A stretch of DNA of 17,890 bases, taken from assembly GCA_965602635.1 (NCBI GenBank), contig CBFCZU010000068.1, forward strand, positions 1-17,890. The letters are read 5' to 3'. Position 1 is the first letter of the stretch. Every line of letters starts with the position of its first letter. This document shows, piece by piece, positions 7,356-13,111 of the stretch. The DNA is from CBFCZU01 sp965602635 (GTDB lineage Bacteria; Planctomycetota; Phycisphaerae; SM23-33). The notes below the pieces were generated by a model that was not told the DNA's origin, searched no databases, and saw only the letters and a list, made by a program, of their open reading frames with translations. Both the position numbers and the translations under genes were made by a program.

Positions 7356-8375
7356 TCAGGCGGATGCCTGCCCGGCCGCCTCCGCCGCCCGCCGGCAGAA
7401 ATCGCGGAAGATGGCCAGGTACTCGCGGTACTGCTGCAGCGAGACGCCCGGCGGTGTCTGGTGGTCCACGCTGGGCACGAACCCGCCGGCCGCGGCCACC
7501 GGCCCCAGGCGCTCGAACTCCTGGCGGATCGCCCGCTCCCCGCGGTGCATCACCATCTTGTCGAACGCGCCGAGCATCAGCAGCCTCGGCCAGCGGCGGC
7601 GCAGCTCGCCCACGTCCACGCCCGCCTGGCGCTCCAGCGGCAGGAAGCCCTCCACGCCGAGGGCCAGCATCCAGTCCACCAGCTCGGTCACGTCGCCGTC
7701 GCTGTCCACGAGCACGCGGATGCCCGCCGCCTTGAGCAGCGGGACGATCTGCCTGTACCACGGGGCGAGGAAGCGCTCGCAGAGCTCCCGCGAAATCATC
7801 GGCCCGTGGTTGTAGCTCATGTCCTCGGCGAAGGTCATGAAGTCGGGCGTGCAAATCTCCAGCACCGCCTCCAGCACGCGCCGCTGGTGGTCGAGCAGGT
7901 CGGCGTTGATCCGGTCCATGAGGTCGGCCTGGTCGTAGAAGGCGTAGAGGTGTCGCTGGATGCCCAGCATCCTGCGCGGGTACCAGAAGAACCCGTCGAA
8001 GGTCAGCCACAGGAGCAGCTCGCCGCTGCGCTGCTGCTCGGCCCATGCCCGGAGCTTCTCGGCGTCGAACCCGTCGCCGTAGAGGGTGGGGCGGACGGCC
8101 TCGTAGTCGGCCAGGTCGGCGATGATGCCCGCGCCGTGGGAGGCGGGCTGGGGCGCCCGGTCGGTCCAGTGGGAGATCCACACGTGGCGGATCGGGTCGA
8201 GCCCCAGGTGGCGCTGAACGTCCACCGCGTCGGTCAGCTCCTCGGGCAGCCCCTCGCCGCGCCAGCGGTCCAGCGTCTTGTCCCACCAGGGCGCCCATTC
8301 CATCATCGGCAGCCGGTCCACCGGCTGGAAGCTCATCACGCGATCGAAGCGCTGACGGTTGGTCATTTCGCTCAT
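7356..8375 (-). CDS. URO-D (uroporphyrinogen decarboxylase) superfamily protein, methyltransferase-like
   Basis: This 339-aa protein belongs to the URO-D superfamily, which includes HemE and the corrinoid-dependent methyltransferases MtaA/MtbA. Recognisable blocks are the N-terminal NRQRFDRVMSFQPVDRLPMM (6-25), FAEDMSYNHGPMISRELCERF near 182-202, LVDSDGDVTELVDWMLALGV near 222-241, and the C-terminal VDHQTPPGVSLQQYREYL. The HxC-type zinc ligands of MtaA/MtbA are not visible, and the N-terminal arginine-rich motif of genuine HemE is absent, so haem synthesis is unlikely. Members of this type are common as many paralogues in planctomycetes and related phyla, and are usually of unknown substrate. 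GGAGG lies about 11 bases before ATG at 8375; ATG at 8366 is an alternative. The gene sits between the lipoprotein gene (29 nt upstream) and the ADP-ribosylglycohydrolase gene (16 nt downstream). Confidence 0.87.
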   Translation of the reverse strand: MSEMTNRQRFDRVMSFQPVDRLPMMEWAPWWDKTLDRWRGEGLPEELTDAVDVQRHLGLDPIRHVWISHWTDRAPQPASHGAGIIADLADYEAVRPTLYGDGFDAEKLRAWAEQQRSGELLLWLTFDGFFWYPRRMLGIQRHLYAFYDQADLMDRINADLLDHQRRVLEAVLEICTPDFMTFAEDMSYNHGPMISRELCERFLAPWYRQIVPLLKAAGIRVLVDSDGDVTELVDWMLALGVEGFLPLERQAGVDVGELRRRWPRLLMLGAFDKMVMHRGERAIRQEFERLGPVAAAGGFVPSVDHQTPPGVSLQQYREYLAIFRDFCRRAAEAAGQASA

Positions 8376-8404
8376 CGGGGGATGCGCCTCCGCCGGCGGC
8401 TCCG

Positions 8405-8956
8405 CTACTCGGAGACGAACGTCTGCTCGTCGAAAAGCCTGGGCGTGAAGCGGCTCTGAAATACCGCCCGGAGGATGAACTTATGGCCGATCGGGATCGG
8501 ATGCGCCCAGCCCAGCTTGAACTCGTAGCAGCGGGCGATACGGCTCCAGTGCCGGCGGTTTGCCTTGGGGTCCTCGATGTCCACCGGCCAGATCGCAAGC
8601 TGCTTGCCCCGGTCATGGGGGCAGGTGGGGTCGAAGGTATAAAGCTCGAAGCGAAGCTGGCCAAATGCCTTCGTGCTGTCGCCGTCGGCGTCCAGCGCCT
8701 CCAGGCGTATCTCGAAGCCCTCCTTGCCGCCTTCCTCCCGGAAGACGCGCGTGCCAGTGAAGGTGTGCTGGAACTGGATCTTCCGGGGCAGCAGCAGGTC
8801 GATGGGCTCGGGGACCGGCTCGGCGCGGGCGGGCTTGGAGAACCTGCCGCGAAGCCAGCCGCATCCGCCGGCCGTCGTGGTTGCCAGAAGCGCGACCGCC
8901 AGCGCCGCTCGCCACCCCTTCGCCTCTGTCCTGCTCACGATCGTCTCCCTGGCCAT
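8405..8956 (-). CDS. Small predicted lipoprotein of unknown function
   Basis: This 183-aa product begins with a basic segment and a hydrophobic stretch (AALAVALLATTTAG, 17-30) ending in AGGC at 29-32. This resembles a lipobox with Cys32 as the lipidated residue, although Ala at -3 is weaker than the usual Leu. The mature part is beta-rich and charged, with FEIRLEALDADGDSTKAFGQ followed by LRFELYTFDP; this recalls C2-like or other beta-sandwich folds, but I do not recognise the family. ATG at 8956 is preferred over ATG at 8977 because GGAGG (8966-8962) lies five bases upstream, and because the predicted transcript starts near 8982, almost on top of the earlier ATG. It is the first gene of a probable operon with the URO-D-like and ADP-ribosylglycohydrolase genes. 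Confidence 0.7.
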   Translation of the reverse strand: MARETIVSRTEAKGWRAALAVALLATTTAGGCGWLRGRFSKPARAEPVPEPIDLLLPRKIQFQHTFTGTRVFREEGGKEGFEIRLEALDADGDSTKAFGQLRFELYTFDPTCPHDRGKQLAIWPVDIEDPKANRRHWSRIARCYEFKLGWAHPIPIGHKFILRAVFQSRFTPRLFDEQTFVSE

Positions 8957-8988
8957 CACGGCCTCCGTGTCCGCCACACGCGGGGGAG

Positions 8989-9018
8989 ATTATATGCCCG
9001 CCGCGCCAGGCCGGTCAA
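8989..9018 (-). promoter_or_regulatory. Strong sigma70-type promoter of the lipoprotein/URO-D/ADP-ribosylglycohydrolase operon
   Basis: On the minus strand, TTGACC (9018-9013) and a perfect TATAAT (8994-8989) are separated by 18 nt. Transcription should start near 8982, giving a leader of about 26 nt that holds GGAGG at 8966-8962 and ATG at 8956. The -35 box is one arm of the palindrome at 9013-9030. Confidence 0.72.
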
Positions 9019-9030
9019 GCGGCCTTGACC
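9013..9030. promoter_or_regulatory. Palindrome joining two divergent -35 boxes (possible operator)
   Basis: GGTCAAGCGGCCTTGACC is an inverted repeat with perfect 7-bp arms and a 4-bp centre. Each arm contains a TTGACC -35 box, one reading left to the lipoprotein operon and one reading right to the DUF362 gene. It may be simply two back-to-back promoters, or a binding site for a dimeric regulator that controls both. Confidence 0.5.
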
Positions 9031-9054
9031 GGGCCTCCGCCAAGATGGGAAAAT
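9025..9054 (+). promoter_or_regulatory. Candidate promoter of the DUF362 gene
   Basis: TTGACC at 9025-9030 is a 5-of-6 match to the -35 box. GAAAAT at 9049-9054 matches the -10 consensus at 4 of 6 positions, with an 18-nt spacer. Transcription would begin near 9061, about 36 nt before the ATG. The -10 is clearly weaker than that of the divergent promoter. Confidence 0.42.
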
Positions 9055-9096
9055 GGGCCTCGCCGGAAACCGCGGGGGGTGAGAGCAGAACAGGCC

Positions 9097-9885
9097 ATGA
9101 GCGACGTGGCGAAAGTTGCATTCACCGATTACGACGCCAGCGTCACCAAGGCGCTGGACCTGATCGGCGCGGCGGAGAGGCTGCCCGACGCCGGGCTGGT
9201 GATAATCAAGCCCAACCTCACCAACGCCGACGCGCCGCCGGTGACAACGCACGTGGCCGCGGCTGAGGCCGTTTACAGCTACTGCGCCGAGCGGTGCGAC
9301 GCCGAAATCGCCATCGGCGAGGGTACCGGCACCGGGAGGACGCAGCAGACCTTCGAGGCCAACGGCTACGCCGAGTTGGCCGGTCGGCGGCGAATAAGGC
9401 TGATCGACTTCAACGAGTCCCCGGCCGTGAGGCTGACGCGCGACGACGCCGTGCAGCTCAAGGAGTTCTACCTGCCCGAGGTCGCCCGCGAGGCGTTCAT
9501 AATCTCCCTGCCCGTGCTGAAGGACCACAGCTTCACCGGCACGACCATCGCGATGAAGAACATGTTCGGGCTCGCGCCGGCCCCGTACTACGAAGGCTCC
9601 TGGAACAAGTCGAAACTGCACTCGCCATCGACCGACAAGTCCGTCTTCGACGTCTGCCTCTACAAGCGGCCGGACCTGTGCGTGGTGGATGCGTCCGTGG
9701 CGCTGACGGGGATGCACCTTTCCGGCAAGCAGAAGAAGCTCGAGCTGATTCTTGCGAGCTTCGATCCCGTCGCGGTCGATGCCGTCGGCAGCCGCCTGCT
9801 GGGGCACGACCCGGCCAAGCTGGAATACCTCACGCTGGCCAACGGCGTGCTCGGCGACATGGACGAGATCCGGATTCTCGAGTAG
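9097..9885 (+). CDS. DUF362 domain-containing protein without ferredoxin domain
   Basis: This 262-aa protein matches DUF362 throughout. The block VIIKPNLTNADAPPVTTH is at about 34-51, IAIGEGTGTGRTQQTFEANGY at about 69-89, and LPVLKDHSFTGTTIAMKNMFG near 140-160. The C-terminal block LILASFDPVAVDAVGSRLLG is followed by a short tail. Many DUF362 proteins carry a 4Fe-4S ferredoxin domain with CxxCxxCxxxC motifs; none is present here, so this is the short form. The family's biochemical role is not established. The reading frame is open upstream to 8881, but that part overlaps the divergent promoters and the lipoprotein gene; ATG at 9097 begins the recognisable domain. The ribosome binding site is weak. 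The gene is divergent from the lipoprotein operon and converges on the PEP-CTERM gene with a 32-nt gap. Confidence 0.85.
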   Translation: MSDVAKVAFTDYDASVTKALDLIGAAERLPDAGLVIIKPNLTNADAPPVTTHVAAAEAVYSYCAERCDAEIAIGEGTGTGRTQQTFEANGYAELAGRRRIRLIDFNESPAVRLTRDDAVQLKEFYLPEVAREAFIISLPVLKDHSFTGTTIAMKNMFGLAPAPYYEGSWNKSKLHSPSTDKSVFDVCLYKRPDLCVVDASVALTGMHLSGKQKKLELILASFDPVAVDAVGSRLLGHDPAKLEYLTLANGVLGDMDEIRILE

Positions 9886-9917
9886 CCGCCCGGCCCCGGC
9901 CGCACCACCCGCGCGGA

Positions 9918-11582
9918 TCAAGCTCTTGACCGCCTCCTGAGGCCCAGAACACCCAGGGCCAGTAGCGACAGCGCGCCCGGCTCGGGGACCACCCCGGGCA
10001 GGCCCGGGCAGCCCTGGAGGTAGTTGCTCGACCAGATCACGTAGTCGAGGCCGTCAGCGATGCCGTCGGCGTTGAGGTCGCCCTCCTGCCAGGTATCGCC
10101 CGTGAGGTAGTTGCTGGACCAGGCGACGTAGTCCAGGCCGTCCACGCAGAAGTCGAGTGTCACGTCGCCCTGATAGGTTGCGGTCAGGGTCAGGGCGTTC
10201 GCGCCGTAGACCTTCACCAGCGCCTTGTTGCCGTCGAACAGCCAGCCCGTCGTGTCGGCGAACTCGCCCGTCCGTGAGGCGTACGTCATGACCGCGAAGG
10301 AGTCACCCGCAGCCGGGGTGTAGCCGTCCAACACCACGTTCAGCTCGCCGTCCAGGCTGGCGGCGCCGGTCACTTCGAGCACGTCATGCTCGCTGCCGGG
10401 CGCCGTACCCCCCAGCTCGATCAGGAGCGTCCCGGAGGAATCCTGGGTGTAGTCGCCGTCAACGGTGAGCATCCCCACGGACAGGCCCGGGGAGACATCT
10501 CCGATGTTCGTCAGGTCGCCGCCCATCTGGCCCACACCCATGATCTGGCCCTGGTTGATGATCGTCGTGGCGCTGATGGAGCCGCTGTCGAGCCGGATCG
10601 TGCCCGCGCCCCAGACGTTCAGCGTGTCGGCGACGTTGACCTGACCGCCGCTGCTGACGTTAAGCGTGCCCGTCCCCCCGGGCGCGCCGCTGCTGCCGCC
10701 GACGTAGAGTCCCTCGGAGCTTGTCCAGCTCGAGCCTGCGCCGTCCACTGTCGCCGTCCCATTAGAGCCGCTCTTGTAGGCAATGCGGGCGTCGGTGTTC
10801 TCGACCTGCCCGCCGTTGCTGATGGTCAGCTCGCCGCTGCCGTAGTAGCCGACGTTAAGGTAACTGTTGTTCCAGCTCGCGTTGTCCACCGTCACCGTGC
10901 CAAAGCCGTCGCTGCTGATGGCGATACTCGTCCCGTTGCTCGAAGAGACGAGCCCGCCGTTGCTGATGCTCAGCGCGCCGGCGCCCCCGTAGCCGACGTA
11001 CAGCTTGCCACTGTTGGTCCAGGTCGAGCCTGCCCCGGCCACAGTCACCGTCCCGAGCGACCCGCCCCAGTGGGCGATGTACCCGGCGGTATTCGAGACT
11101 GCCCCGCCGCTGAGGATGTCGAGGGTCGCGTTGCCCTGGGAGGCGACGTGCAGGTCGCCGCTGTTGGTCCAGGTGCCGTTGTCCACGGTCACCGTGCCGG
11201 TCGAGCCGACCTGGGAGCCGATCTGCCCGTTGATGTTCGCGACCTGCGCGCCGTTGCTGATGCTCAGGGCGCCGCTGCCGTTGTAGCCGACCGCGAAGAT
11301 GCTGTAGCCGAATGTCCCCGAGGCGGCTGGCCCGTTGAAGGTGATCGCCCCGTCGTTGCCGACACTGACGTAGCTGTGGGTCAGCGGCGAGCCGTTGTTG
11401 ATCAACAGGACATCGCTGTAGGCCGGGGTCTCCGCCGGCGTCCAGTTGAGGGCGTAGAACCACTCGGGGTTCACGCTGCCGGTCCAGGTGCGCGTGACGG
11501 CCGCCGCCGGGCTGCCTGCCGCCATGATCGACGCCGCCGCCACTAACACCGCTAAACGGACGATTCCCTTGATGTGCCTCAT
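9918..11582 (-). CDS. Secreted PEP-CTERM protein with T5SS/PEP-CTERM-type repeats and dockerin-like region
   Basis: This 554-aa protein is built for export and surface sorting. A signal peptide occupies about 1-28 (hydrophobic LAVLVAAASIMAA, then SPAAA). Residues 98-320 hold about four beta-rich repeats of 47-51 aa, each with a GTVTV-D-x-x-x-W-x-N-S segment and a G-x-L-x-I-S-N-G-G-x-V segment, like the T5SS/PEP-CTERM-associated repeat. Residues 472-524 carry two dockerin-like units ending in GLDY-x-x-WSSNYL; the second has a full Asp/Asn calcium-type loop (DLNADGIADG), while the first is degraded. Residues 532-554 form the PEP-CTERM tail: VPEPG, hydrophobic stretch, RRRSR. An exosortase would cleave or anchor this tail. 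ATG at 11582 is chosen over an upstream in-frame ATG at 11708 because AGGAG lies six bases before it and the signal peptide follows at once. The ligand is unknown. Confidence 0.88.
   Translation of the reverse strand: MRHIKGIVRLAVLVAAASIMAAGSPAAAVTRTWTGSVNPEWFYALNWTPAETPAYSDVLLINNGSPLTHSYVSVGNDGAITFNGPAASGTFGYSIFAVGYNGSGALSISNGAQVANINGQIGSQVGSTGTVTVDNGTWTNSGDLHVASQGNATLDILSGGAVSNTAGYIAHWGGSLGTVTVAGAGSTWTNSGKLYVGYGGAGALSISNGGLVSSSNGTSIAISSDGFGTVTVDNASWNNSYLNVGYYGSGELTISNGGQVENTDARIAYKSGSNGTATVDGAGSSWTSSEGLYVGGSSGAPGGTGTLNVSSGGQVNVADTLNVWGAGTIRLDSGSISATTIINQGQIMGVGQMGGDLTNIGDVSPGLSVGMLTVDGDYTQDSSGTLLIELGGTAPGSEHDVLEVTGAASLDGELNVVLDGYTPAAGDSFAVMTYASRTGEFADTTGWLFDGNKALVKVYGANALTLTATYQGDVTLDFCVDGLDYVAWSSNYLTGDTWQEGDLNADGIADGLDYVIWSSNYLQGCPGLPGVVPEPGALSLLALGVLGLRRRSRA
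10720..11290 (-). repeat. In-gene tandem repeats of the PEP-CTERM protein
   Basis: About four tandem units of roughly 145-155 nt encode the beta-rich repeats. Shared nucleotide blocks remain visible; for example CTGTTGGTCCAGGT occurs at both 11011 and 11161 (plus-strand reading). The units are diverged elsewhere, which argues for older duplication under protein-level selection. Confidence 0.65.
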
Positions 11583-11932
11583 GGTTGTCTCCTTTCTCCA
11601 TCGGCCTGCGATATCATGCCCATACGCTCGTCCCGGGCCCTCAAACCTGCCGCCCACAACCCGCAAAGCAGCTTCGGCTCGCCAGCGCACAACAGCGCTG
11701 CCGAGCATTTGAGCATGTCACTGCGAGACGGAAACTCCCTCGAAAAGGCATGGCCCGGAAAAGAGGCCCCACAGACCAATCATGCTACCACGCATCGGGA
11801 TTCTGTCAAGACCTAAGGCGTTTGTAGACGACTCGATACGACGCTACAACTCGGGGCCCCCGCAGCCGGCCGCTCAGCACGAAGGGAGGGCGGCTCTCCG
11901 AAAACTGGCCGCGGGGTCGTGGCGAGCCGGCG
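11583..11932. other. 350-bp intergenic region with long leader of the PEP-CTERM gene
   Basis: The part from about 11775 down to 11583 is probably the transcribed leader of the PEP-CTERM gene. It contains a hairpin at 11683-11700 (CAGCGC and GCGCTG arms, 6-nt loop) and the ribosome binding site. The part from 11810 to 11932 lies beyond the end of the beta-propeller gene. It holds an inverted repeat TTGTAG/CTACAA at 11822-11827 and 11844-11849 but no U-tract terminator that I can support. I see no additional gene. Confidence 0.5.
11782..11809 (-). promoter_or_regulatory. Sigma70-type promoter of the PEP-CTERM gene
   Basis: On the minus strand a perfect TTGACA (11809-11804) is followed after 16 nt by TAGCAT (11787-11782), a 4-of-6 match to the -10. 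Predicted transcription starts near 11775, leaving an untranslated leader of about 190 nt. Confidence 0.6.
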
Positions 11933-13033
11933 TCATCCCAGGCGGCATTCCCAGAGATAGCACGACCGGCGGGGGTTGTCGGTCTCGCCCACGAACAGCG
12001 CGTCGCCCACCAGGCAGCAGTCGTGCGTGCGGAAGCACACGTCCTGGTCGTCGCGGATCGGCCCCAGCGGCTCGGATCGGCCCGTCTTGCGGTCGTACAC
12101 GAAGCCGCCGGTGTCCTCGTCGCTGCCGCCCACGCCGAAGATCAGCCCGTCGGCGCCCGCGGCCAGGCCCGGCAGGCGCTGCCCGGGTAGCGGCTTGCAG
12201 AGGTACTCAACGCGCCCTGTCCGCCAGTCGAGCCGGTACAGCTCGCCGCTCTCGTGGCCGATGTACATGTAGCCGTCGCGGCCGTTCAGCACCGAGTCGA
12301 TCGGGCCCGCCAGGTAGTACATCAGGTTCCGGCAGGGCGTCGGGAAGCCGTGATCGTGGAACGTCACCTCGTTGCCGGCCGGATCGTAGCGGAAGAGGTT
12401 GTGGCTCTTGCGCCTGCCCATCCAGGTGCCCCAATAGCCGCCGTCGTCGTCCACCCCGCCGATGTGCGAGATCGACCCCATGTACTGGCGGTACACCACC
12501 TCGCGCCGCTCCAGCGAGTACGCGAAGAACTCGAACACCGGGTAGCCCATCCCGTAGATCATCCGCCGGTCCCAGTCCAGCGAGATCGTCTGGATGTAGA
12601 GCTGGGGGAGGGGAACGGCGAGGACCTCGTAGGTTCCCGTGGCCGGGTCGAACTTGAAGACCTTGCCGCCGGGCCCCTTGGCCAGCTCGTCGATGCCGTG
12701 CAGGCAGCTCGTCGCCCCGTACACGCAGCCGTCGCCGCCGATGCACAGGCCGCGGTGGATCTTCACCTCGTACGGCTCGCCGATGGCGGCGTAGTTCATC
12801 GATTCGAACTGCCCCGAGGCCGGGTCGTAGGCGTGCAGCAGGTCGTCGGAGAAGTTGGTCGTCCCGCAGAAGATCCGCCGGCTGCGGTCGTCGAACCCCA
12901 GCGACGTGAACGCGTAATACGCCTTCCGGAACTCCTTGTGGGTCGAGGCGGCGCCCGCGTCGTCGTCAAGGTCGGTGGCGTCACGCCGCTGATGCTCGCT
13001 GAAAAACCGTCTTGTCACGCTCGTGAACTTCAT
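11933..13033 (-). CDS. Seven-repeat beta-propeller protein of unknown function
   Basis: This 366-aa protein has seven blade-like repeats starting at roughly 46, 98, 151, 194, 250, 294 and 331. Most follow the pattern hydrophobic-x-Gly, a short turn, then (F/Y)-(R/K/x)-(Y/F/L)-D-x-x-(T/S)-G, as in GKVFKFDPATGTYEV and GELYRLDWRTGRVEY. This is the usual layout of PQQ-, YVTN- or NHL-like propellers, and seven blades would close a ring. There is no signal peptide, unlike many secreted propellers, so a cytoplasmic location is likely. No catalytic motif is evident; several Cys residues cluster near the C-terminus (DVCFRTHDCC). ATG at 13033 is chosen; GTG at 13042 in the same frame is possible. The sugar dehydrogenase homologue ends 78 nt upstream on the same strand, so co-transcription is plausible. 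Confidence 0.75.
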   Translation of the reverse strand: MKFTSVTRRFFSEHQRRDATDLDDDAGAASTHKEFRKAYYAFTSLGFDDRSRRIFCGTTNFSDDLLHAYDPASGQFESMNYAAIGEPYEVKIHRGLCIGGDGCVYGATSCLHGIDELAKGPGGKVFKFDPATGTYEVLAVPLPQLYIQTISLDWDRRMIYGMGYPVFEFFAYSLERREVVYRQYMGSISHIGGVDDDGGYWGTWMGRRKSHNLFRYDPAGNEVTFHDHGFPTPCRNLMYYLAGPIDSVLNGRDGYMYIGHESGELYRLDWRTGRVEYLCKPLPGQRLPGLAAGADGLIFGVGGSDEDTGGFVYDRKTGRSEPLGPIRDDQDVCFRTHDCCLVGDALFVGETDNPRRSCYLWECRLG

Positions 13034-13111
13034 TTCTCGCACTCGCTTGTTGGATGAGCCGCTCGGGCCATGGCCTCGACAGGGGCCATGCCGCGCCGGC
13101 GATTCAGTCGA

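Noticed and set aside
5927..7735. Long open frame on the plus strand across the ADP-ribosylglycohydrolase and URO-D-like genes
   Set aside because: It spans two well-supported minus-strand genes, ends in an Arg/Pro-rich low-complexity run and has no recognisable motif.
7356..8375. Assignment of the URO-D-like gene as hemE
   Set aside because: The N-terminal arginine motif and surrounding signature of true uroporphyrinogen decarboxylase are absent, and no haem genes are nearby.
8957..8977. Earlier ATG for the lipoprotein gene
   Set aside because: It lies about five bases from the predicted transcription start and has no ribosome binding site, while ATG at 8956 has GGAGG at ideal spacing.
10720..11290. 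Regular repeats considered as a CRISPR array
   Set aside because: The units are about 150 nt, imperfect and inside an open coding frame with a clear protein repeat; no cas genes are near.
10386..11546. Plus-strand open frame opposite the PEP-CTERM gene, Val/Ala/Arg-rich
   Set aside because: Its regularity simply mirrors the tandem repeats of the opposite strand, and no ribosome binding site or domain supports it.
13069..13090. Hairpin CATGGCC/GGCCATG between the sugar dehydrogenase homologue and the propeller gene
   Set aside because: The 7-bp stem has no U-tract on the minus strand, so I do not call it a terminator; it may be chance in GC-rich DNA.
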